DNA of 28,348 nt, from assembly GCA_964464385.1 (NCBI GenBank), contig CAYXFZ010000023.1, forward strand, positions 1 through 28,348. The letters are read 5' to 3'. Below are positions 15,116 to 22,527 of the stretch, in pieces. Numbering within the stretch: position 1 is the stretch's first letter; every line of letters begins with the position of its first letter. The notes below the pieces were generated by a model. It was not told the DNA's origin. It did no database searches and saw nothing but the letters and a program-made list of their open reading frames with translations. The translations under genes were made by a program, and so were the position numbers. Origin of the DNA: CAYXFZ01 sp964464385. GTDB lineage: Bacteria; Planctomycetota; UBA1135.

Positions 15116-16222
15116 ATGGCACATCCCCGCGTTCTTGCCGCCCTCTCCGGGGGGGTTGATTCTGCCGTCGCCGCGCTTCTCTTGATTCAAGAGGGCTACG
15201 ACGTGGTGGGTGTGTTTTTGCGCAACGGGGTGTCTGCCCCTGAAAACGCCCCGCGCCCGGGGCAAGGTTGCTGTTCGGCCGAAGATGCGCGAGACGCCGC
15301 CCTTTTGGCAAACCAATTGGGCATTCCTTTTCATGCCGTGGATATGGAGGCGGAGTTTGTTCATATTCAACGGGCCTTTCGGCAAGATTATGCCGCCGGT
15401 CATACCCCGAATCCGTGTGCCGTTTGCAACCGAGACATCAAGTTTGGAAGTTTGGCTCGCTTCGCCGACAGCATCGGGGCCGAATGGTTGGCCACCGGCC
15501 ACTACGCCCGGATTTTGCAATCGGACGGGCGGGCAGAATTGCACCGTGGGCGGGATCGGCACAAGGATCAAAGTTACGTGTTGTTTCCGGTTCCGGAAAG
15601 TACGCTCCGGCGCACCCTGCTTCCTTTGGGTGAGTTGCAAAAATCCAAAACTCGGGAATTGGCGGCAGCAGCGGGCATTCGGGTCGCGACCAAACCCGAC
15701 AGTCAGGAAATCTGTTTCGTGCCGGAAGGAGATTACCGCCAATACCTTTTGCGTCATGGAGGGCTGGGGCAAGCCGGTCGCTTTCTGCATGTGGACGGCC
15801 AAGAATTGGGGGAGCATTCCGGGCACATGGGGTTTACGCGAGGACAACGGCGGGGGCTGGGTATCGCTTGGCATGAACCCCTCTTCGTTGTGGATATTCG
15901 TCCTGTTGAGGGCGATGTCCTCTTGGGTCCGCGTAGTGCCTTGGGGTGTCCCAGTGCCCAAGTCCAAGATTTTCAAGGGCTTGGGGAGGACTTTTTTCCA
16001 GGAGATGTCCTGCTGGATGTTGCTGTGCAATACCGTTCTGCCCCAGGATGCGTAGCCGCAAAGGTAGAAATCTTGGCCAACGATCGGGCTGAAATTTCGT
16101 TCTTGGAACACGCGGAAAGCGTGAATCCCGGCCAAGGTCTTGCGGTGTATCGCGGAGATCGCTTGATTGCAGGTGGCTGGATTGAACGAATTCAGAGCCC
16201 TGCCGTTGGTTCTTCAGTGTGA
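15116..16222 (+). CDS. mnmA: tRNA-specific 2-thiouridylase MnmA
   Basis: MnmA adds sulfur to U34 of tRNAs for Lys, Glu and Gln, after activating the base with ATP. The 368-residue protein has the PP-loop SGGVDS (11-16), GCCSAEDARDAALLANQLGI, TPNPCAVCNRDIKFG with the catalytic C101, ATGHYAR, KDQSYVLF, and the second active-site Cys in SQEICFVPEGDY (C200). The C-terminal part contains GHMGFTRGQRRGLGI. ATG 15116 is the only start that gives the PP-loop its usual N-terminal distance; the frame is open a little further upstream. With miaB, it is the second anticodon-loop modification enzyme in the window. The next gene starts in a GTGA overlap with its stop. Confidence 0.96.
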   Translation: MAHPRVLAALSGGVDSAVAALLLIQEGYDVVGVFLRNGVSAPENAPRPGQGCCSAEDARDAALLANQLGIPFHAVDMEAEFVHIQRAFRQDYAAGHTPNPCAVCNRDIKFGSLARFADSIGAEWLATGHYARILQSDGRAELHRGRDRHKDQSYVLFPVPESTLRRTLLPLGELQKSKTRELAAAAGIRVATKPDSQEICFVPEGDYRQYLLRHGGLGQAGRFLHVDGQELGEHSGHMGFTRGQRRGLGIAWHEPLFVVDIRPVEGDVLLGPRSALGCPSAQVQDFQGLGEDFFPGDVLLDVAVQYRSAPGCVAAKVEILANDRAEISFLEHAESVNPGQGLAVYRGDRLIAGGWIERIQSPAVGSSV

Positions 16223-18114
16223 AGTGGAACTCAGTTTTTTTTGGCCTTGCTTGGCTGGCAGGCATTCTTTCTCTGGTGCTGCCCCAATCCGGCCACCTTT
16301 GGACTTTGGTGGATCACAGCCTGAGCGTCGGCCAAGAATCTGAGAATTCCGCCAAGGGTGACTCTGAGCGCGTCTTTTTCTTTGCCGAAAATCTTTCCCG
16401 TTCCCCCTCGGGTGTCGGCGATCGGCGGCAATCCCGATTACGGAGGGCATTGACTTCCATGGCGGATCGGATGGCCCCAGGCGATCGCCTCCTGGTGCAC
16501 ACAGACGGGCGTTCCACGGACGGATTGCCTTCGATTTCGACCTTCTCCGGGCGCCAGGTCAAGGGAGCGGCGACCCCCTCCTTGCCACGCATCTTGGCCC
16601 TAGAGGCCCCCCAAATGCGACCCACTTCGGGCCTTTTGGAAGTTCGAGTTCAGTTGGCGATTTCCGATCCGGAGGCAGGATACTTGGCCTTGGCCGGTAG
16701 CGAAGGACAAACTGTGTCTCCTCGTTTTTTTAAATGGGAACCGGGTTCTTGGTTACACCTGGGAGTGGAATTGGAATCGGCAGGTGAGATCCAGTTGCGG
16801 TGGACGGATTCTGACGGAGTCGCGGAGCGTTCCTTTTTCGTGGGGGATCCAGGGGCCCGGCGTTTGATTTGTCCGCAAGGGGTCCCCACGGGTTCCACTT
16901 GGGTCGTGGTCGGCAGCGGACAAGAGGCGGAGGGTCTTTGGTGGACCGACCCACCTCTGCAAGCTTGGGGACAGTTGGGTCAGGCGCAGCAATGGACGGT
17001 ATTGGTTTCCGACGATCCCGCCTTTTGGGCCGCAGCTCCTCCTGGCCAAAGTCTTTTTCTGCCGCAACCCCCGATTCGGCCGGTCACAGTTCTGCTGGAC
17101 AGATCCGGCTCCATGGGACAAGCCAATTTGGACGCCGCTCTCCATTTGCTCGAGAAAGTGTCCCGAGGAGGTGGACATTGGCAAGTGTGGCCCTTTGGTG
17201 CGGACTTGGAGGCTCCATTTGCCTTGCCTAGCGAGGGCCGATTGCTGGCCCATGGACCGACCGATCTTGAGAATGTTCTGAACCAATTGTTGAGGCAAGG
17301 TCCGTCCGCCGGAGACCTTCTCCTCCTTGCGGACGGCAATTCCGCTGCCCCGTCCGGGGGTTGGGCCTTGCTGGGTGAAACTTTGAGCGGTCATTTTGAT
17401 CGAACCTATTGCATTCCCAGCGGCGAACAAGCCCAGCTCTCTGTTTTGTCCCAACTGGGCCAACTCCAGACCGGGGATTCCTTGTCCGACCGTCTCCGAG
17501 AGGCCACGCGAGAAATTTTTCCGCAGCGAAACGGAACGGCCACCGTCGTCCAGCCACTTTGGTTTGATTTTCCCTCCCATTTCTCCCTGCCGCAGGATTC
17601 ACCCTCCATGGCCCTGGCCCCGGGCGCAGTCCCGGTGGTGGTGGATGCTCGTGGCTCGGTTTTGGCCGCGGCACGATTGAGCCAAGGGGTCACTTGTTTG
17701 GGTTGGGCTGTGGACCCCAATCATTTGGATTCCTCTTGGCTGGAGGCATTCGCCGCCTCGCTCACGGGAGGGACTTGGCACCGCAAGGGGCAAGTCGTGC
17801 AATATTTTGGTGACGCTGGGGCCCGCGTGGGTTTGCAGGATTCTGCCCTCCGAACCCTTGTGCCTGGGCCGGCGGGCAATTGGCAGTCCGGGCCCTGGCC
17901 GGATACCGCATGGTTGCAGGCAACGACCAGCGACGGACAAACCCGTTTGTTGGCACCGATCCAAGACGAATTTTCTGCCTCCGAGCTGGCTTGGTTTCGG
18001 TGGCTCGCGGCTGGCCAGGATTTTTTTCCCAAAAGCATTCAGCGCCATCTTCTTTTGGCCGCATTGCTGTGCTTCAGTGTCGCCCTTTTCTGGAGTGGGC
18101 GCCGGAGCGGCTAA
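16219..18114 (+). CDS. Membrane protein with a von Willebrand factor A domain
   Basis: The function is unknown. The 631-residue protein has an N-terminal membrane segment (about 5-21), a long beta-rich extracytoplasmic part, a VWA domain beginning VTVLLDRSGSMG with a MIDAS DxSxS motif at 294-298, and a C-terminal membrane segment (about 609-625) followed by a short basic tail, RRSG. The VWA domain continues with LLLLADGNSA. This resembles the membrane-anchored VWA proteins found near BatA/BatB or MoxR genes and in many planctomycete genomes, but no MoxR-type ATPase is nearby. The intact MIDAS suggests metal-dependent binding of a partner protein. GTG 16219 overlaps the mnmA stop (GTGA), so it is likely co-translated with a functionally unrelated gene. 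Confidence 0.8.
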   Translation: MKWNSVFFGLAWLAGILSLVLPQSGHLWTLVDHSLSVGQESENSAKGDSERVFFFAENLSRSPSGVGDRRQSRLRRALTSMADRMAPGDRLLVHTDGRSTDGLPSISTFSGRQVKGAATPSLPRILALEAPQMRPTSGLLEVRVQLAISDPEAGYLALAGSEGQTVSPRFFKWEPGSWLHLGVELESAGEIQLRWTDSDGVAERSFFVGDPGARRLICPQGVPTGSTWVVVGSGQEAEGLWWTDPPLQAWGQLGQAQQWTVLVSDDPAFWAAAPPGQSLFLPQPPIRPVTVLLDRSGSMGQANLDAALHLLEKVSRGGGHWQVWPFGADLEAPFALPSEGRLLAHGPTDLENVLNQLLRQGPSAGDLLLLADGNSAAPSGGWALLGETLSGHFDRTYCIPSGEQAQLSVLSQLGQLQTGDSLSDRLREATREIFPQRNGTATVVQPLWFDFPSHFSLPQDSPSMALAPGAVPVVVDARGSVLAAARLSQGVTCLGWAVDPNHLDSSWLEAFAASLTGGTWHRKGQVVQYFGDAGARVGLQDSALRTLVPGPAGNWQSGPWPDTAWLQATTSDGQTRLLAPIQDEFSASELAWFRWLAAGQDFFPKSIQRHLLLAALLCFSVALFWSGRRSG

Positions 18115-18117
18115 AGT
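18112..18117 (+). promoter_or_regulatory. Possible -10 element before the HEAT-repeat gene
   Basis: TAAAGT overlaps the TAA stop of the VWA gene. A start about seven bases downstream would fall at or next to GTG 18124, giving a leaderless message from that codon or a leader of about 15 bases before ATG 18139. No convincing -35 is present. Confidence 0.35.
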
Positions 18118-18138
18118 AGGCTGGTGTCCCAAACTTCC

Positions 18139-19194
18139 ATGGAACTCTTCTTTTGCAGTCTTTGTCACGAGAGCGTGCCCGATGCCGAGGTCGCGGCGGG
18201 GGATGCGGTGGAGGTGGATTCCAAGGTTTTGTGCGGCCTTTGTTGCGATCTTCTGAGTTCTGTCCCAGGTTTTACTGCGCGCGTCTCCGGTACCGCGTCG
18301 GGTTCGCGCCTTCTTTTCCTTGGGCCCCTTCTTGTGAGCCTCTTTGCTCTCGCCGGGGCCACTCTTGCTTGGCTGGAAAATAATCGGCTTCATGATGAAG
18401 CCGTTCGTGAGTTGGGCTCCTTGCAAGCGAACCTGGTTCTTGTTCAGGGCCAGGCTTCGAGACAAAACATTAATCTAGAAGAGTCCTTCCTGAGTGCTCG
18501 CAGCCTGTTGGAAGCGCAAGTGGAATCCGCCCGGCAAGAGGCTTCCACTTTGGTGGAATTGGGACGTCAAGTGGAAATTCAATTGGCCGCCATTTCCTCG
18601 GAACTGTCCCTTCTTGCTTCTACCGGGGAGAGTCGTGATTCCCGATTGGGTCGCTTGGAGGGCGCCTTGTCTGTTTTGGAGGACCGCGCCAGAGAACATC
18701 GTTCCGCCCAGGAGATGTTGCGTGACAGTCTGGCTGCTATGGAATCTCGAGTCCGTCAGCAAGAAACTGCGGAGAACCAGGAGGCCGACTCTCTGGAGGA
18801 TGCTTTTCCGCCCAAGATCGCCGTGTTGCTCCGACAACTCCAGGACGAGGATCCCAGTGCCCGCTATGACGCCCTAGAAAGTTTGGTTGCCTTTCCAGAC
18901 GATCGAATCTTGCCGCATCTTTACCCCATGCTGGCTGATCCTTATGAATTCTCCCGTTTTTTGGCGGCCCACACCTTTGGAGAATGGGAGGCAAAACCCG
19001 CGGTTCCTCATCTGATCGAGGCATTGATGGACGAAGTTTCTTGGGTCCGGGAGGCCACGGTCGTTTCCCTACGTCGGATCTCAGGCCAGAATTTTTCTTT
19101 TGACCATGCCGCCAAAGAGTCCGACCGGCGCCAAGGCTACGAACGTTGGAAACTCTGGTGGGACGCCAACGAAACCAGTTTTCTGCGAAGTTGA
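18139..19194 (+). CDS. Zinc-ribbon, coiled-coil, HEAT-repeat membrane protein
   Basis: The protein is a multi-part scaffold of unknown function. From ATG 18139 it is 351 residues. A small zinc-ribbon-like head has CSLC (C6, C9) and CGLC (C32, C35); a membrane segment spans about 58-80; a predicted coiled coil rich in Leu, Glu and Gln runs to about 235; then two or three HEAT/PBS-lyase repeats (RYDALESLVAFPDDRILPHL, AAHTFGEWEAKPAVPHLIEAL). It ends with ISGQNFSFDHAAKESDRR and YERWKLWWDAN, a tail I associate with HEAT proteins of planctomycetes. The in-frame GTG at 18124 would add MSQTS. The order suggests a cytoplasmic zinc head and an extracytoplasmic HEAT domain for protein binding, though the topology is not certain. 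Confidence 0.82.
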   Translation: MELFFCSLCHESVPDAEVAAGDAVEVDSKVLCGLCCDLLSSVPGFTARVSGTASGSRLLFLGPLLVSLFALAGATLAWLENNRLHDEAVRELGSLQANLVLVQGQASRQNINLEESFLSARSLLEAQVESARQEASTLVELGRQVEIQLAAISSELSLLASTGESRDSRLGRLEGALSVLEDRAREHRSAQEMLRDSLAAMESRVRQQETAENQEADSLEDAFPPKIAVLLRQLQDEDPSARYDALESLVAFPDDRILPHLYPMLADPYEFSRFLAAHTFGEWEAKPAVPHLIEALMDEVSWVREATVVSLRRISGQNFSFDHAAKESDRRQGYERWKLWWDANETSFLRS

Positions 19195-19205
19195 GCTTCG
19201 GCCCA

Positions 19206-19234
19206 TTTCCACCCGAGCGGAGCGCCGCTAAGAT
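19206..19234 (+). promoter_or_regulatory. Possible sigma70-type promoter for mdh
   Basis: TTTCCA (19206-19211) and TAAGAT (19229-19234) are 17 bases apart and lie in the 103-base gap before mdh, leaving about 57 bases of leader. The -10 matches consensus at five of six positions (TATAAT) and the -35 at four (TTGACA). Nothing else was seen in this gap. Confidence 0.45.
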
Positions 19235-19297
19235 GCTCGGTCCCGTGCGCTGGAGAACTCCCTTTCTTGGCGCCAACCTGACTCCCTGCTTCCTCCC

Positions 19298-20242
19298 ATG
19301 ACACGTGTCACCGTCGTTGGTGCTGGCTTCGTCGGAATGACGTGTGCCCAGCGTCTTGCTGAACAAGAGTTGGCCCATGAAGTCGTTCTGATCGATATTC
19401 TTGAGGGCCGCCCTCAGGGTATTGCTCTGGATCTGAATCAGGCCGCCTCAGTCGAGGGTTATTCCTGTCGATTGCTCGGTACCCAAGATCCCGCCGACAC
19501 CGCCGATTCGGATCTCTTCATCATGACTGCGGGCCTGCCCCGCAAGCCCGGCATGGATCGTTCGGATCTATTGGAGGTCAATGGCAAGATCGTGAACACT
19601 GTTGCTGATTATGTGCGCGACCTTTCCCCAGAGGCCAGAGTCATCGTGGTCTCCAATCCCTTGGATACCATGGTTTGGTTGATGGCGGCCCGTCTTGGTT
19701 TCGAAAAACGCCGGGTCGTGGGCATGGCGGGGGTATTGGATAGTGCTCGCATGGCCCACTTTCTGGCCGACCAACTGGGCGGCGGAGGTCAAGATATTCG
19801 TTGTATGGTCCTGGGGGGGCATGGCGACAGCATGGTTCCCATGCCCGAACTTTCGACTGTGAATGGGGTGGCTGCGCCTGCCCTAGTGGCCAGTGAAGAT
19901 TTGGACGCAATCCACCAGCGCACTCGAGAAGGAGGTGCCGAAATCGTGAATCTCCTCAAGACCGGGTCGGCCTTTTACGCTCCAGCGGCAGGCGCCGTGG
20001 CCATGGCCAAGTCAATCCTTCGAGATGAACATCGCCTGCTGCCCTGTGCGGCCTGGTTGGAAGGACAATATGGCTTCGAAGGCCTTTATATGGGGGTTCC
20101 CTGCGTTCTCGGTTCCCGTGGCGTAGAACGCGTCGTGGAATTGGAATTGGGCGAGGCCGAACAGGCCCTGTTGGAGAGCTCTGCCGCCGCAATCCGGGCC
20201 GACTTAGACACCCTCCGCGAGAAGGAACTGATCGAGGCCTGA
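19298..20242 (+). CDS. mdh: Malate dehydrogenase, lactate-dehydrogenase-like type
   Basis: The enzyme interconverts malate and oxaloacetate with NAD in the TCA cycle. The 314-residue protein has the Rossmann loop VVGAGFVGMTCAQRL (GAGFVG at 8-13) and D33 at the end of the second strand, which favours NAD over NADP. GLPRKPGMDRSDLL carries R82 and R88; Arg at position 82 is the residue that marks malate rather than lactate as substrate. The active-site set continues with N120 (VSNPLD), D148 and R151 (LDSAR), and H175 (GGHGDSMVP). Length and motifs fit the tetrameric LDH-like MDH. No Shine-Dalgarno sequence is present. Together with sucCD 1 kb downstream it places TCA-cycle genes on both sides of rpmH. 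Confidence 0.94.
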   Translation: MTRVTVVGAGFVGMTCAQRLAEQELAHEVVLIDILEGRPQGIALDLNQAASVEGYSCRLLGTQDPADTADSDLFIMTAGLPRKPGMDRSDLLEVNGKIVNTVADYVRDLSPEARVIVVSNPLDTMVWLMAARLGFEKRRVVGMAGVLDSARMAHFLADQLGGGGQDIRCMVLGGHGDSMVPMPELSTVNGVAAPALVASEDLDAIHQRTREGGAEIVNLLKTGSAFYAPAAGAVAMAKSILRDEHRLLPCAAWLEGQYGFEGLYMGVPCVLGSRGVERVVELELGEAEQALLESSAAAIRADLDTLREKELIEA

Positions 20243-20248
20243 GCGGCC

Positions 20249-20276
20249 TTGCTCTCCCGCCCCTTTGGGCTAGCAT
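20249..20276 (+). promoter_or_regulatory. Possible promoter for rpmH
   Basis: TTGCTC (20249-20254) and TAGCAT (20271-20276) are 16 bases apart in the 79-base gap between mdh and rpmH. The -35 is a half match only. A start near 20283 would leave about 39 bases before the GTG at 20322. Confidence 0.4.
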
Positions 20277-20321
20277 GCTGTGCCGCGCGGGCCCTCCTGG
20301 TCCGCTCAACCCACCAAACCC

Positions 20322-20462
20322 GTGAAGGGACGCAAAACAAAAATTCGCAAGTCCAACCGAAAGCGCCGTCTTTCTGGTTTTCGGACGCGATCCAAGACTG
20401 CCGGTGGGCGTCGAATTATCCGTCGCCGTCGCCGCAAATGTGGCGCCGTGCGGATGGGCTGA
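20322..20462 (+). CDS. rpmH: 50S ribosomal protein bL34
   Basis: The product is the small basic large-subunit protein bL34. From the GTG at 20322 it is 46 residues, the normal length, and begins MKGRKTKIRKSNRKRR. The family core is clear: RKRRLSGFRTRSKTAGGRR lines up with the KRKRTHGFRARMATKNGRK type, followed by a run of Arg/Lys. The frame is open back to a GTG at 20280, but starting there would add 14 residues that do not fit the family. In most bacteria rpmH sits between dnaA and rnpA; here neither is next to it, since the downstream gene is convergent. Its TGA and the TGA of the convergent gene meet in a single TGATCA palindrome (20460-20465). Confidence 0.9.
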   Translation: MKGRKTKIRKSNRKRRLSGFRTRSKTAGGRRIIRRRRRKCGAVRMG

Positions 20463-21248
20463 TCAGCCCCGGTGACGAGCGCGGTAGCGGGCCATCATGT
20501 GGCGCGCTTCTTCCGGAGTCATTTGGGCGACCAATTCAAAGACCCCCTTTCGTTTCAACTCACGAAGAACGGCTCGCGCGCGGGCACGAGGGTTGTCTGA
20601 ATCGGACCCTTCTTCCTCAAAATCTTCTTGGATCCTGTCGTGGCTTTTCTGCGGCATCTTGGCGAGGAAACTCTTCATCTGCAGAAGGAGTTCCGCCCGG
20701 GATTCGGCCTCGAAGGTTGCCATCAGCCAGACCAGACCGTTTTGAGCTTTGCGAAGGCGAAGGCTGGGGCGTTTGACGGAACTTTCTTCCTCGTCATCTT
20801 CGTCGAAGTAGCCGTGCACGGCAATGGCCGCCGTGGGGTATCCCCAAGCACTGGCAGTGGAATGTTCCGAGAAACTGCCGCGAAAGGCGGGAAATTTTGG
20901 CTGGACGACCACGGGGGATGGGGTGTCCAGAGGTACTTCTTCTAAAGCAGGCACCCGTTCGGTGGAGGCATCCTCTTCCTGGACTGCCCGAGTCTGATCC
21001 TCTGGACCACTCTGGAGAGCCGTGGAAAGAAGGTGCGCGGATGCGGCAGAGTTGGGTTGGATGCTCGGCACTGGAACCAGGACACCGGCAACTTCGACGC
21101 TATTGCCAAGAGTGGATTCTGGGTCCAAGGCCGCGATTTCCCTTTCCGTGGGAACCAGAGCATGACCCACCATTCCAGTCACACCCGTCACCAAGCCTAT
21201 CCAAATGAGCAGGAAGGCGGGGCGTTGGGGATGGGGTGCCAGCGGCAT
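20463..21248 (-). CDS. Membrane-anchored protein of unknown function
   Basis: I do not recognise this 261-residue protein. Residues 11-32 (AFLLIWIGLVTGVTGMVGHA) form one membrane segment after a short basic-proline lead, so it is probably anchored with its bulk outside the cytoplasm. Residues about 40-150 are low-complexity, rich in Ser, Pro, Glu and Val. An acidic patch DEDDEEE precedes a helical C-terminal domain (about 165-261) containing LVWLMATFEAESRAELLLQM and a final MTPEEARHMMARYRARH. The last motif recalls short helical hairpins of the type seen in periplasmic CpxP/Spy-like or DUF3106 proteins, but that is only a resemblance. It is divergent from sucC and convergent with rpmH; both ends are tight. 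Confidence 0.7.
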   Translation of the reverse strand: MPLAPHPQRPAFLLIWIGLVTGVTGMVGHALVPTEREIAALDPESTLGNSVEVAGVLVPVPSIQPNSAASAHLLSTALQSGPEDQTRAVQEEDASTERVPALEEVPLDTPSPVVVQPKFPAFRGSFSEHSTASAWGYPTAAIAVHGYFDEDDEEESSVKRPSLRLRKAQNGLVWLMATFEAESRAELLLQMKSFLAKMPQKSHDRIQEDFEEEGSDSDNPRARARAVLRELKRKGVFELVAQMTPEEARHMMARYRARHRG

Positions 21249-21322
21249 GTTGAGAAGGGGACGGGAGGGGATGGCCTAAGTTCCGCGGAATCCAAAGGCT
21301 TCCGTTTCCCATGGGACTCCAC

Positions 21323-21329
21323 TATCCTA
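21323..21329. promoter_or_regulatory. Symmetric TATCCTA element between the 21248 gene and sucC
   Basis: TATCCT (21323-21328) can serve as the -10 box for sucC, with about 20 bases of leader. TAGGAT on the other strand (21329-21324) can serve the divergent gene, with about 69 bases of leader. The upstream hexamers are weak -35 matches. The identical seven bases occur in the yajC/mnmA divergent gap. Confidence 0.45.
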
Positions 21330-21354
21330 TCCCGAATTCCGCTAGCCGGAGCCC

Positions 21355-22524
21355 ATGAAGATTCACGAATACCAAGCCAAGGCGATCCTGGAGCGCTACG
21401 GCGTGCCCACCCAGAAGGGAATCCTGGCCGAGAATCCCCAGGCTGCAGCCGAGGCTTGGGACGCCCTTGGGGGGGATCTGGCAGTAGTCAAGGCCCAAAT
21501 CCATGCTGGAGGCCGCGGCAAGGGTGGTGGGGTCCGGTTGGTGCGATCCCGGGAGGAGTGCCAGGAGGCCGCGGAATCCATGCTCGGAACGATGCTGAAA
21601 ACTCATCAGACGGGTCCAGATGGCCAAAAAGTCCGACGTCTTTTTGTGGCAGAGGGCCTGGATTTGGCCCAGGAATTTTATCTGGGCTTGGCTTTGGACC
21701 GGGCCGCAGGCTGTCCTGTCTTGATGGTCTCTGCAGAAGGAGGCGTAGAAATTGAAACTTTGGCCGTGGAACGACCCGAGGCCATCCTCAAACTCAAGAT
21801 TCGCCCGGATTCCGGACTGGACGATTTTCAGGCCCGAAGAGCGGCCTATTTTCTTGGGCTTCGAGGTAAGGCGGCCCGTCACGCCATTGATTTTCTACAA
21901 GGTCTTTGTCGGGCCTACTTGGAATTGGATTGCGAACTTGCCGAGATCAATCCTCTTGTATTGACCGAGGACGGGGACATCGTTGCCCTAGACGCAAAGA
22001 TGACCTTTGATTCCAACGCTCTCTTTCGTCATCCGGAAATCGCCGCCCTTTTGGATCCCGACGAAGAGGAACCCAAAGAAATTGAGGCCGCTTCCTTCGG
22101 CCTCAACTACATCGCCTTGGATGGCCAAATTGGTTGCATGGTCAATGGTGCCGGTTTGGCTATGGCCACCATGGACACGATCGAATTGCACGGAGGCACA
22201 CCGGCAAACTTTTTGGATGTCGGAGGTGGGGCTAGCGAAGAGGCCATCACGGAAGCCTTCCGCATCATTCTTTCGGATGAGAAGGTGCGCGGCATTCTGG
22301 TGAATATCTTTGGTGGCATCATGAAGTGCGACATCATCGCCCGTGGTGTCCTGGGTGCCGCCCGAAACGTGGATCTTCGGATCCCCCTGGTTGTCCGACT
22401 GGAAGGGACCCACGTGGAGGAAGGACGCAAGCTCCTGGCAGAGAGCGGCATTCCTCTCATTTCCGCCTCGTCTCTGGATGAAGGCGCTCGCCTCATTTGT
22501 GAGGCAGTCTCGACTGCCCCCTGA
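21355..22524 (+). CDS. sucC: Succinyl-CoA synthetase (ADP/GDP-forming), beta subunit
   Basis: SucC binds the nucleotide and, with SucD, converts succinyl-CoA to succinate with formation of ATP or GTP. The 389-residue protein starts MKIHEYQAKAILERYGVP and shows the ATP-grasp region KAQIHAGGRGKGGGV (46-60), CELAEINPLVLTEDGDIVALDAKM read in two parts (metal-binding Glu/Asn), MVNGAGLAMATMD, FLDVGGGASEEAI and VNIFGGIMKCDIIA. Length matches the family (about 388). There is no Shine-Dalgarno sequence; the ATG follows a short leader from the TATCCTA element. sucD follows after three bases, the usual order. Confidence 0.97.
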   Translation: MKIHEYQAKAILERYGVPTQKGILAENPQAAAEAWDALGGDLAVVKAQIHAGGRGKGGGVRLVRSREECQEAAESMLGTMLKTHQTGPDGQKVRRLFVAEGLDLAQEFYLGLALDRAAGCPVLMVSAEGGVEIETLAVERPEAILKLKIRPDSGLDDFQARRAAYFLGLRGKAARHAIDFLQGLCRAYLELDCELAEINPLVLTEDGDIVALDAKMTFDSNALFRHPEIAALLDPDEEEPKEIEAASFGLNYIALDGQIGCMVNGAGLAMATMDTIELHGGTPANFLDVGGGASEEAITEAFRIILSDEKVRGILVNIFGGIMKCDIIARGVLGAARNVDLRIPLVVRLEGTHVEEGRKLLAESGIPLISASSLDEGARLICEAVSTAP

Positions 22525-22527
22525 TTC

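Noticed and set aside
15104..16135. A 343-residue minus-strand frame opposite mnmA
   Set aside because: The plus-strand MnmA is unmistakable and the reverse frame has no family features.
19213..19228. A small hairpin (AGCGG / CCGCT) upstream of mdh as a terminator
   Set aside because: The stem is five base pairs with no following T-run and abuts the proposed -10 box.
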